From positions 248,001 through 312,000 of the forward strand of contig JADKJX010000004.1 in assembly GCA_016720775.1 (NCBI GenBank): a stretch of DNA of 64,000 nucleotides. Reading direction: 5' to 3'. Each line of letters opens with the position of its first letter. Position 1 is the first letter of the stretch. The position numbers and the translations under genes were made by a program. The notes beneath the pieces are model-generated. The model saw only the letters and a list, made by a program, of their open reading frames with translations. It had not been told where the DNA came from and made no database searches. Source of the stretch: Chitinophagaceae bacterium. Its GTDB lineage: Bacteria > Bacteroidota > Bacteroidia > Chitinophagales > Chitinophagaceae. Shown piece after piece: positions 16,607 to 25,934 of the stretch.

Positions 16607-18231
16607 ATGTTTCCAAAAATAAATCCCACTACTACCCCATCCTGGCAGGCTCTTCATCAGCACCGGCAATTGTTTGAAGGCGTACAGATGAAAGACCTTT
16701 TCTATAATGATCCGGAAAGGTTCAACCGGTTCTCCTGCAATTTGGTAACCTGTTGTTTGACTACTCGAAAAATATCATCACTGAGAACACTGTAGAAATA
16801 TTACTTCAACTGGCTGAAGAATGCCAACTGAAAGATGCCATTGAAGCCATGTTCAATGGCGAGAAGATCAATGAAACAGAGAACCGGGCGGTGTTGCATA
16901 CAGCTTTGCGAAATTTTTCAGACAAAGGAGTAACGACAGATGGCGCAGATGTGATGCCAGGGATAAAAAGAGTGTTGCAGCAGATGAAAGATTTTTGTTC
17001 CGGTATACATAATGGCAATTGGAAAGGATACACCGGAAAGAAAATAAGATACATCGTTAATATCGGCATTGGTGGCAGCGACCTCGGCCCGGTAATGGCA
17101 ACAGAAGCGCTCAAGCCCTATTGGATCAACTCCCCTTCAGGGGATGGGGGCAGCATTCAAACTTATTTTGTAAGCAATGTGGATGGAACGCATATCACTG
17201 AAACATTAAAAAAGGTAAACGCCGATGAAACATTATTCTTAATAGCCAGCAAAACTTTTACCACACAGGAAACCATGACCAATGCTCATACGGCAAGAAC
17301 CTGGTTCCTGCAGCAGGCAAAAGATGAACAACATATTGCCAAACATTTTGTTGCCCTCAGTACCAATGAAAAAGATGTAGTGAAATTTGGTATTGACCCG
17401 GCAAATATGTTTGAGTTTTGGGATTGGGTTGGCGGTCGCTACAGTTTATGGAGCGCTATTGGCTTGTCCATTGCATTGACCATTGGGTATGAAAATTTTG
17501 AACAGCTGCTTAAAGGTGCTTACGAAACCGATAAACATTTCAGAGAAACTCCGTTTGATAAAAACATTCCTGTACTGATGGCATTGATCGGAATCTGGTA
17601 TGGCAATTTCTTTGATACCAAAACAGAAGCCATCCTCCCCTACGACCAGTACCTGCATCGCTTCGCTGCTTATTTTCAACAGGGAAATATGGAGAGCAAC
17701 GGGAAGTATGTTGACCGCAACGGGCACAAGGTCAGTTATTCAACCGGCCCGGTCATCTGGGGCGAACCTGGCACCAATGGGCAGCATGCTTTTTATCAGC
17801 TGATCCACCAGGGCACACAAATAATTCCTTGCGATTTTATTGCGCCGGCCATCAGCCACAATGCAACAGGCGATCATCATCAAAAACTGATGAGTAATTT
17901 CTTTGCACAAACTGAGGCATTGATGAATGGTACTGATGCTTCGACTTCGCTCAGCACTCCTTACCGTGTATTCGAAGGCAACCGGCCTACCAATTCTTTC
18001 TTACTAAAACAGATCACGCCTTTCACGTTGGGGCAACTGATCGCTCTTTATGAACATAAAATATTTGTACAGGGAGTCATCTGGAATATTTACAGCTTTG
18101 ATCAATGGGGTGTTGAACTGGGTAAAATTCTGGCAAATAAAATATTACCGGAATTGGAAAATGATGCGGATATCAATACGCACGACAGCTCTACAAACGG
18201 GTTGATCAATAGTTATAAAAACATGAGCTGA
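16607..18231 (+). pseudogene. pgi: Glucose-6-phosphate isomerase, frame broken by one base near the start
   Basis: Pgi interconverts glucose-6-phosphate and fructose-6-phosphate. The start is MFPKINPTTTPSWQALHQHR at 16607. At 16734-16735 one C is missing; adding it turns [10 protein letters not shown] into [18 protein letters not shown] and restores a 541-residue protein of normal length. The family signatures are present: [36 protein letters not shown] and the C-terminal [10 protein letters not shown]. Residues near DASTSLSTP (17935-17961) are encoded by a 19-nt repeat also found in msrA. As an essential-type central enzyme with one lost base, this is probably a sequencing error, not a dead gene. 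Confidence 0.9.
17938..17956 (+). repeat. 19-nt coding repeat GCTTCGACTTCGCTCAGCA in pgi
   Basis: Identical to 28870-28888 in msrA and read in the same frame (A-S-T-S-L-S). A diverged form is in dnaE at 37483-37500. It sits in a surface-loop region of Pgi, just before the conserved [10 protein letters not shown] segment. Confidence 0.85.
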
Positions 18232-18726
18232 TCAGTATCGCGGCGGAGTGGATAGTTGCGATTCGCCACCAGGTACCTTATACAAACATAATTTCCCGGC
18301 AGTTTTTAGTTTTATCAGAATGTTCCTGCAGGCTGAAGGATCTTGCGGCTTATCGGATACAGGTTGTAATTCCAGTTTCCATAAGGTATTTCCATTCCTG
18401 GCTTTGATAATAACATCCTTTTCATCCTCACTTTTTTTACCCGCAGAAATGGTATTTCCTTCCACTTTCGTGAGTACAGCAGTAAACCTGTTATTGTTAT
18501 ACGAAACAGATTCTACCAGCGGCTTATTTACTCCCTTCCCTTCTGCATAAATGAACCGTTCAACCTGCGGAACGGGTGGCACGGGATTTCCCTTTTCATC
18601 CACCATTTGTGCACCGGGTATGGAAACCGTAAAATAGGCATAGGCTCTATTGATGCTGCACTTAACCTGCGCACCCGATGAAAAGACCACAGCGATCAGT
18701 ATGCCCGTGAAGAATGTTTTTTTCAT
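18232..18726 (-). CDS. Exported protein of unknown function
   Basis: The ATG at 18726 gives MKKTFFTGILIAVVFSSGAQ, a signal peptide; a GTG two codons earlier is less likely. The 164-residue product has no domain I recognise. It contains a Cys near the mature N-terminus and two more in the C-terminal half (SACRNILIKL and GKLCLYKVPGG), which could form disulfides after export. It is convergent with pgi and their stop codons abut (18231/18232). Confidence 0.7.
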   Translation of the reverse strand: MKKTFFTGILIAVVFSSGAQVKCSINRAYAYFTVSIPGAQMVDEKGNPVPPVPQVERFIYAEGKGVNKPLVESVSYNNNRFTAVLTKVEGNTISAGKKSEDEKDVIIKARNGNTLWKLELQPVSDKPQDPSACRNILIKLKTAGKLCLYKVPGGESQLSTPPRY

Positions 18727-18742
18727 GAGCACAATTTACAAT

Positions 18743-18769
18743 AAAAAAAATCCTCCCGCTAAGGGAGGA
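18743..18769 (-). terminator. Terminator of the PUR gene
   Basis: TCCTCCC (18751-18757) pairs with GGGAGGA (18763-18769) around a five-base loop, and the adjacent A run (18743-18750) becomes an eight-base U tail on the minus strand. Confidence 0.88.
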
Positions 18770-18798
18770 CTGTGTTGCAATTAGGTTTGGTGTTTGGT

Positions 18799-19278
18799 TT
18801 ACCACTTATCTACTTCCTCGGTACTTCCGTTATCAGCGGAAATGTTGGTAGCTTCTTCTGGAGTGTCAAGTGCAGCCGGAGTATCTGTTTTTTCAACAAC
18901 TTCTTCCACTTTAGCAGTTTCAGCAACAACCGGCTCGGCCGATTGGGTTGCGGTATGAGTTGTTTGCCCTTCTTCTCCCTCGTAAGGCGTATCGTGGTTG
19001 AATGCATCAAAATCAAAATCGGGCATTAATTCTGTTTTAACATAATCAACTGCCTCTCCCAGTCCTTTGATGAATTTGTTGAAGTCTTCTTTGTACAGGA
19101 ATATCTTATGCCTGTCGTACCCATCTGAATCAAACCGTTTACGGCTCTCAGTAATGGTCAAATAATAATCATTGCCACGGGTCTCCCTTACGTCAAAAAA
19201 GTAAGTTCTGCGTTTTCCGGCCCTGATGCGTTTACTGTAAACACTGTCCTGTTTTTTTTCGTTGTTCTCGTACGCCAC
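18799..19278 (-). CDS. PUR family DNA/RNA-binding protein (DUF3276)
   Basis: A 159-residue protein with an N-terminal PUR-type domain: KRIRAGKRRTYFFDVRETRGNDYYLTITESRKR, then HKIFLYKEDFNKFIKGLGEAVDYVK. The PUR fold is a small curved sheet that binds single-stranded purine-rich nucleic acid, and bacterial members are short and dimeric. The C-terminal third is acidic and low in complexity (Glu/Thr/Ala-rich). No ATG fits; the GTG at 19278 gives (V)AYENNEKKQD and is the natural start, with the -7 box TATCTTTG at 19324-19331 upstream. Followed by a strong terminator. Confidence 0.85.
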   Translation of the reverse strand: MAYENNEKKQDSVYSKRIRAGKRRTYFFDVRETRGNDYYLTITESRKRFDSDGYDRHKIFLYKEDFNKFIKGLGEAVDYVKTELMPDFDFDAFNHDTPYEGEEGQTTHTATQSAEPVVAETAKVEEVVEKTDTPAALDTPEEATNISADNGSTEEVDKW

Positions 19279-19323
19279 TGTTTTAAGTTTTAGTTTTTTA
19301 CGATGTCCCTTTTTTGGGATGAG

Positions 19324-19331
19324 CAAAGATA
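19324..19331 (-). promoter_or_regulatory. -7 box of the PUR gene promoter
   Basis: TATCTTTG on the minus strand fits TAnnTTTG. The predicted leader to the GTG at 19278 is about 40 bases. Confidence 0.4.
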
Positions 19332-19406
19332 GAATTGTTTTCCATTCTGCAAAATATAACTGGATGCTTTTCAGGCCAGCTTTTTTACCCCGCATTGATA
19401 ACCATA

Positions 19407-21252
19407 TCAGCCCGCCTGTTGTTCTCTATCCTGCTCCTGCTGCCTTGCATACATCTCGGCATAAAACCCTTTCATTTCCAGCAACTCCCTATGTGTACCC
19501 TGCTCCACGATCCGGCCTCCATCAATCACAATGATCTTATCAAATTCAAACAAGGAGAAAATACGGTGGGTTATTATGATCGCAGTTTTATCATCAAGAT
19601 ATTGGTACAGGTTCCCGATGATCTCTTTTTCCGTACGGGCATCAACGGCACTCAGGCAGTCATCGAAGATCACGATACGGGGATCTTTGATCAATGCCCG
19701 GGCAATGGAAATTCGTTGCTTCTGTCCGCCACTGAGCGTAACACCCCGCTCTCCTATCATGGTACCGTATCCCTCCCGGAAATTTTCGATCTCTTTATGA
19801 ATGCTTGCCTGCCTGGCAGCAGATACAACCAGTTCATCCGTGGCGCCATCAATACCAAAGCGAATATTATTGCTTACTGTTTCACTGAATAAAAAAACAT
19901 CCTGCGGTACATAACTGATCTGCAGCCGCAATGACTGGATATCGATCTTATTTGCCGGTATGCCATCATAGGTGATCAGTCCCTTTTGCGGCTCGTACAT
20001 GTGCAGGAGCAATTGTGCCAGGGTGGATTTTCCCGAACCGGTGCGACCAACAACAGCGATCTTTTCGCCCTTGTTTATCTGCAATGAAAAATCCTTCAAT
20101 GCATTGATGCCGGTATGCGGATACACAAAATCAACATTTGTAAAACTGATGTTTCCCTGCAGCACAGGCTTTGCTGGTTCAGTCTCATTTTTAATAGAAG
20201 GTTCCGTATGCAGGAATTCGTTGATCCTTCGTTGTGATGTAGCTGCCCGTTGCGTCATACTCGCCGTCCAGCCAATGGCACTTACCGGGAAGGTCAGCAT
20301 CTGTATGTACATCACAAACTCCACGATCTGGCCGATCCTGGCACCCGGCACGTGGTTCACCACATCCAGGCTGCCAACCATGATGGTGATAAGAGTGCTT
20401 AGCCCGATGAGTAATGCCATGCTGGGAAAATAGATGGCTTCTGTTCTTGCCAGGCTCAGGGCATTATCACGATAGTCTTCACTGTTCTTTTTAAAAAACC
20501 AAGCATGGCTTTTCCTGTACAAAGGATTTTATGACCCGGATACCTGAATAAGATTCCTGAGCATTGGTGGTAAGGTTACTCAGCAACGACTGAATGCGTT
20601 CACTCTTTTTATTGATGATAGTATTTACAAAATAGATGGCAATTGCCAGTATGGGCAATGGCGATAAAGCCACCAATGTAAGTTTCGGGCTTGCCTTCAT
20701 CATAAAAAATATACTGAAGCCAATAACGGCAGCCAGGTTCACGAAATACATCAACGCCGGCCCGGTGTACATCCTTACCCGGCTCACGTCTTCCGAGATG
20801 CGGTTCATCAGGTCGCCGGTGCTGTGTGTTTTATAAAAATTGGTATCCAGTTTCTGGTAGTGGGTGAATATCTCGTTCTTCTGGTCGTATTCGATGTGCC
20901 GGCTCATTACGATGATCGTTTGCCGCATCAGGAACATAAAAAAACCGCTGATAATGGCTATCACAAAAAGTGTTAAGCCGGCATAAAGTATTTTGTTGCC
21001 GGGGTTTTCTTCAAATTTTGCGATCACCCGCTGAACGGCAAAGTCGTAATTCTTTTCACTTGTCCTGATCTCAGGCAAATTACTACCGTCTTGTTTTGCT
21101 TTTATAGAATGAACAACGGAGTTCACGACGTATCCCGTCAACTGCGGAGAAAGGATGCGGAAATAGTTGGTGAGAATAATGAACACGAACCCCAGCATAA
21201 AATGCCAGCGGTACTTCCAGAAATATTTATTGAGGGAAGAGAGATGCTTCAT
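19407..21252 (-). pseudogene. MsbA-like ABC exporter (permease-ATPase), frame broken at two homopolymers
   Basis: The N-terminal part (from 21252) is an ABC type-1 transmembrane domain, and the C-terminal part has Walker A VVGRTGSGKSTLAQLL, signature TLSGGQKQRISIARAL, Walker B IVIFDDCLSAVD and the H-loop IIITHR. The two parts are in different frames. One base missing in 20510-20513 and another in 20493-20498 explain this: restoring both gives FVQEKAMLGFFKKNSEDYRDNA and a 615-residue half-transporter of usual size. It probably exports lipids or drugs as a homodimer. The first half overlaps a -7 box at 21261-21268, giving a leaderless start. Confidence 0.88.
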
Positions 21253-21260
21253 TGCGATGG

Positions 21261-21268
21261 CAAAGGTA
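21261..21268 (-). promoter_or_regulatory. -7 box of the ABC exporter gene, leaderless
   Basis: TACCTTTG on the minus strand lies nine bases before the ATG at 21252, so the mRNA would have almost no leader. Confidence 0.45.
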
Positions 21269-21305
21269 AATGAAAAGCATGGTCAAATTTATAACCGCTG
21301 GTCAC

Positions 21306-21331
21306 AAAAAAAGCAGGGAATAAAACCCTGC
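21306..21331 (-). terminator. Terminator downstream of the DUF3857 genes
   Basis: GCAGGG (21313-21318) pairs with CCCTGC (21326-21331) across seven bases. The A run 21306-21312 gives the U tail on the minus strand. Confidence 0.85.
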
Positions 21332-21360
21332 CACCTTTTAAAAAATTTTCACCCTGTCGT

Positions 21361-23616
21361 TTATTTCTTTTTCAATACGATCTTGGCCTGGCTCAGTTTA
21401 TATGCCGGTTCCAGGAAGGCAACATAATTTGGCCATGCCTCTTTTTTATCGAAGTTGTTCTTGTATATCTTTTTCGTGGTGATCAGCACCTTGTTATCAG
21501 CCAGGGTTGCATTACTGATAAAACTGCCGCTGGGATTATCAATATTCATATTCAGGTCCTGCAGGCCATCTACTGTATATCCGGCAGGAATATTAATGGT
21601 AATGCTGTTCTCAATAACACGGGCCGAGGGTACCCAGATATCTGTTTGCCGTTCTTTCATTTCACCGGGTTCCAGTTTTATCTGGCTGCCGATCAACTTG
21701 CCTGCTTCAAAAATGTAGTTTTTGCCAGCCTTGCTTATGAGTTTCTTCAGGCTGAATTTTTCTTTGTACTTAAGCATCGCTGTATCACCATAGCGGCCAT
21801 CACTGATCAGTTCAAAATCGGTGTATTGGTCTACATCATGATCGCCTTTCAATTCTTTTTCGAAAAGTGTTTTTCGTTCCTTAACCTGTTCGTCTTTGTC
21901 GGGGTACTCATACGTAGCAGTGGAAGTCACTGCTGTTGCGGCATCTTTATCTTTCTTCTTATCCTTTGTGAGTGGCTCCGCAAAGTATTTTTTAAAATCG
22001 GCATTCAGGTATTCCCGGTCCAGGTTTGCCTTGCCTATCAACGGAGTTTTTTCGGTACCGAGGTAAGAACTGGTGCGTTCTACATTTATGATCTCCATGG
22101 CATCCGTAAAATTCACTACATATTCTTCTTTCGAAAGATTGGAAGTTGCCGGCGTAGCCGGTATGCTGCTTTTATAATAACTGTCCACTTCATCATAGCG
22201 TATGCTGTAGCCTTCTGCATTTTCCAGGTATGAATAAGGTGTTCCAAATGCGTCGAAGTTATTGAACGCTTCCAGGTAATACGCCTTGTCTTTGATCTTA
22301 ACCTTCATCACATAGTCAAGTTCTTCCAGAAAGATGGCATCACGCCAGTTGCCCAGTTTGCGGGGTACGTACACAAACAGTTCGGATGATATTCCCTGCG
22401 CTGCCAATGCCGAACGCAGTGCCGTGGCAAAAGTGGCCGCATTGATCCTTACCTCATCTTCTTTTTCTTACTTCTTTTCATTCTTTGCTTCGGCTGCGAT
22501 GATCTTTTTATATAATTTTTTCCCGGTGAAATATTTTTCCAGCTCAGAATGCACCGGGCCTTTGTAATACATTTCCAAAAAAACCTTTCGCAGGCAGTAA
22601 TAACATTCCTTGATGATATCCCCGTCATTCTTCAGCACTCCATCGCTTTTCTTTTTTGCCAGGTATTGGGTGGTGTATGCAACCAATGAGGTTACCACCG
22701 GCGTATTATAAAGTGCGGCGCCTGCATAGCTGCGGTACATCTGTTGAATATCCAGGCCCGACCGGTCAACCGTAGCTTCCCCGAGGGTTCTGTCACCGGG
22801 ATCATAGTCAAGGAATACCACCCTGAATTTTACACTCGGCGTATTTCTCAGTTCAAAACTCCAGCGTTCATCCAGTGATTTTTCCCGGTCTTTATCAAGG
22901 AAATAATAACTCAGGTAAGATTCCCGGTCGCCATACACCGATGCCTTTGAATCGAACTTGATGTTGGGCGCCCCATTATAACTGCGGTACTTCACCTTCA
23001 TTCCATTGGCCATAGTAAAGCGGTATTGCTGGTACATGGTGGGATAATTATTGGATAAGGAGAAGATGACGGGCGTAAAGTTGATGCCCGATGTTTTCAT
23101 GTCCCAGTCGAGGCTGGAACTGATGGTAAAATCAATGATGTCGCCTATCTCCAGGTCGGGGATGGCAATCTTCATTGATTTCACTTTCATCTTATAATAA
23201 ATGGGCTTATAAATTTCAGGGATGTCCTGCTCTTCTTCAATGGCACTCTTCATATCGATCTCCACTTCTTTGCCGCTGCTTTTTATTACTTTATAAACCG
23301 CCTTCCCTTCGGCACCGATGGTTACATAATAAAAGGTGGAAAATTTTTCTATGGCATTTTTATCCTGCAGTTTGAACCGTTTGTGAACATACTCTTTAAT
23401 GTTCACCCCGGCAGTGGTTCTGCCTCTTGCCACCTGCCTGCTGAAGAGATACTCTTCCTTCATGCCGATGATAACAGCGCTTTCATTCTTCCATTTTTCC
23501 GGAACAGCGGTGACCTTAAATTCATTTTCGATGGTTTCTCCAATGGAAGGCGATTGGGCTACAGACGGGGAAACAAACAGGGTTAATATGAGCAAGGTGA
23601 GCGTAATGCGGAACAT
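21361..23616 (-). pseudogene. DUF3857 / transglutaminase-like exported protein with an internal stop codon
   Basis: The start at 23616 gives MFRITLTLLILTLFVSPSVAQ, a signal peptide. The N-terminal DUF3857 domain is followed by a transglutaminase-like domain. A TAA at 22468-22470 interrupts it in the same frame: NEKK-stop-EKEDEVRINAATFATALRSAL. Downstream coding continues intact to 21361, so either the stop is a point change or misread, or the product is cut to about 382 residues. The position of the catalytic Cys in this fold is occupied by NAATFATA, so the domain looks enzymatically inactive. It lies 37 bases after a second DUF3857 gene and is probably co-transcribed with it. Confidence 0.8.
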
Positions 23617-23653
23617 ATATTTTGCGTATTGAGTTTGATATTTAAAAGGGGTA

Positions 23654-25579
23654 CTATTTAGCAAGCACCACCTGGTCGTTGTAAAATTTATTGATGTCGG
23701 CAATAAAAGCATTCCATGCAGCAAAATCGGCTTTCTTCAGAATGGGTTTATTAATGATGATCGTTTTGGTATAGAGGATGCTCTTACCTTTATTTGTATA
23801 AGCACCTTCAAAAGACCAGGAAGCAGAAGATTTTTTGAAAGCAGCCGGCACGTAATCAACTTTATATCCATCAGGTACCGCTAATTCTGTTTGTGAAGTG
23901 AGGTAATATTTCTGGTCAAATTCATAATCATTCTTGCGGTCGGCAGGCATTTCCATATCGCCAAAATCTTTATCCCAGTCAACAACCACGTATAGTTCAT
24001 TGCCGGTTTTGGTTACCTGGTTACTGGCCTTCAGGTCGAATTTAAGCTGAAGCGGTTTTTGCCGGTCTGTAAAATCAGGCGTTGCAATATTTAGTACTTC
24101 CACATTGCGGTTGCTGTTGCTTAAAAAATTGGCCAGGCTCTCCGATTTCTTCTCATTGCGGATGGATGCATAGGCACCCTGAACCGATATTTTTGATTCG
24201 CCGTTGTACTGAGCGGTTTCATTGCCGGTTATCTGGTTGTCGGCAATGGCCAGTTTACGGGTAAGCACTACTTTATTTCTATCGGCAGGAAATTCCGGTA
24301 TTCGGTCAAGCAGGTGATTGGCTCCGTCTTCAATTAAAACCTGTTTGCCCTGTATGCGCTGTGCATAGTCATTCAGGGCAATGTATTCTTCCGTTCCGTC
24401 GAGGAAATACTTTTTTCCATTCAGGATAACCGTACATATCATGTGGTTGTCGACAGAAAGAGATGGAAGTGAGTAATCATACGGCAGGTCGGAAGTGCCG
24501 ATCCAGGTAAGCCGGGCATCAAAGCCAGCCAGCGTCAGCATGGTCTTTAAAAGATTTGCCTTGCCTTTGCAATCGCCGTACTTGTTCTTAAAAACATTCT
24601 GCGCCGCATCCGGTTTAAAGCCCATGATACCGTTCTCAAAAGCGATGTAACGGATATTATCCTGCACCCAGTAAAAAATGCTTTCCACTTTTTCCTGGTC
24701 TGTTTTTTTATTGGCGATGAGCTCGGCAACTTTTCCTTTCAATGACTCGGGATTGTTACCAATGCCGGCACACACGCTGTTGTACCAGCCATACAGGTCT
24801 TTCACATTTTCAAAAAGCACGGTACGTTTGCCGGCTTCTGAAAAAGCTTTGGTAACGCAGATGATATGTGGGTAACTCAATGCATGGTTGGGCGAATTGG
24901 GTTCGCTTTTGTAAGCCGGGATATTGCTGATGGTGAACGTGACCTTTGTAACATCCCCGTCTTTTACCGAGGTCTTTTGAATGTTGTAGCCTGTAAAATT
25001 AAATTCCCGGATGTCCATCTCAAGCCATGAAGGAATATTGAACTGGATCACCCTTTCCACCACCGGGTAGCGCTGTTGAAAATAAAATGAAGTGAGGTAT
25101 TTCACATCTTTGTAATTCTCCTGGTATGTATAGCTGAATGGTTTGCCTTTTTCTGCAAGCGGGAATTTGACCACACATAATTTGGCGTCGCTGTGAAAAA
25201 TACTCTCCCGGCTGTAATCACCGCAAAGCTTTTGTATGGGTACATCTTTTTTATCGGGGTTCACCACTTTCACATTGTCGATCGAGACCTGCTCATTGTA
25301 AAAAAGCCCGTCTTCATATTTTAAGAAATCTTTTACCGGAACCAGTACAGTTTCTGTGGAAATGCTGGCTTTCACTTTTGCTTCGGTAGCCGAGGGATTG
25401 GCATTCAATGAAAAATCAACCACTTCTTTTAAGCTATTAGCAACAACGTCTTCTTTAGGAAAGGCGGTTTTCCATTCAGTGATCTTATCGGTAAAAGCTG
25501 TTTGGGCGCTTGTGCCAGGGCAACTGCATAGCAGCAGCGTAATAAGGGCAAGGATTGCCAGCGGGTATTTATGGTTCAT
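23654..25579 (-). CDS. DUF3857 / transglutaminase-like exported protein
   Basis: The ATG at 25579 gives MNHKYPLAILALITLLLCSC, a signal that could be lipoprotein type (LLLCSC) or Sec type (cut after GTSAQ); a longer frame starts four codons earlier. It has a DUF3857 beta domain (about residues 60-230) and a transglutaminase-like core with the catalytic pattern KNKYGDCKGKANLLKTML (Cys), VDNHMICTVILNG (His) and YFLDGTEEY (Asp), so unlike its neighbour it keeps the triad. Members are periplasmic or surface proteins of Bacteroidota with no assigned substrate. The pair of one complete and one degenerate copy is notable. Confidence 0.87.
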   Translation of the reverse strand: MNHKYPLAILALITLLLCSCPGTSAQTAFTDKITEWKTAFPKEDVVANSLKEVVDFSLNANPSATEAKVKASISTETVLVPVKDFLKYEDGLFYNEQVSIDNVKVVNPDKKDVPIQKLCGDYSRESIFHSDAKLCVVKFPLAEKGKPFSYTYQENYKDVKYLTSFYFQQRYPVVERVIQFNIPSWLEMDIREFNFTGYNIQKTSVKDGDVTKVTFTISNIPAYKSEPNSPNHALSYPHIICVTKAFSEAGKRTVLFENVKDLYGWYNSVCAGIGNNPESLKGKVAELIANKKTDQEKVESIFYWVQDNIRYIAFENGIMGFKPDAAQNVFKNKYGDCKGKANLLKTMLTLAGFDARLTWIGTSDLPYDYSLPSLSVDNHMICTVILNGKKYFLDGTEEYIALNDYAQRIQGKQVLIEDGANHLLDRIPEFPADRNKVVLTRKLAIADNQITGNETAQYNGESKISVQGAYASIRNEKKSESLANFLSNSNRNVEVLNIATPDFTDRQKPLQLKFDLKASNQVTKTGNELYVVVDWDKDFGDMEMPADRKNDYEFDQKYYLTSQTELAVPDGYKVDYVPAAFKKSSASWSFEGAYTNKGKSILYTKTIIINKPILKKADFAAWNAFIADINKFYNDQVVLAK

Positions 25580-25785
25580 TTTACAGGGCAATTTAGCGGT
25601 ACAAATTATTTATTTTTCTCTGCAGCACCAATTTCGGTAAAAATACATTGGAATAACAGGCTAAAAGTATTTTTTGTTCAGGAATAGTTTTCAGGTTGTA
25701 CAACGAAAAACTGATTGAAACATTGCTCCATCCGGCTTTGGCATTTTTTGCGGATTAAACAAATGGATAATGTAAATCAAATAAG

Positions 25786-25817
25786 TTTGGATTGAAAACT
25801 TTGTAATCTTATTTTTG
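25786..25817 (+). promoter_or_regulatory. Promoter of the tRNA-Ser gene
   Basis: TTTG at 25786-25789 and TATTTTTG at 25810-25817 are separated by 20 bases, matching the Bacteroidota -33/-7 arrangement. The expected transcription start coincides with the tRNA 5' end at 25822. Confidence 0.7.
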
Positions 25818-25821
25818 CGCC

Positions 25822-25906
25822 GGAGAGATGGCAGAGCGGTCTAATGCGGCGGTCTTGAAAACCGTTGACTGTTACAGGTCCGGGGGTTCGAATCCCTCTC
25901 TCTCCG
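25822..25906 (+). tRNA. tRNA-Ser (anticodon UGA)
   Basis: The acceptor stem GGAGAGA (25822-25828) pairs with TCTCTCC (25899-25905), with discriminator G at 25906. The anticodon loop CTTGAAA (25854-25860) has anticodon TGA at 25856-25858. The T loop is TTCGAAT. The variable arm is long, as expected of a type II serine tRNA. CCA is not encoded. A promoter and a terminator flank it closely, so it is a single-gene transcription unit. Confidence 0.97.
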
Positions 25907-25907
25907 C

Positions 25908-25934
25908 AAATCCCGTTTCGACGGGATTTTTTTA
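25908..25934. terminator. Bidirectional terminator between tRNA-Ser and mutS2
   Basis: AAATCCCGT (25908-25916), loop TTCG, ACGGGATTT (25921-25929), followed by a T run. A perfect nine-base stem with a stable tetraloop. It can stop both the tRNA and the convergent mutS2 transcript. Confidence 0.93.
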
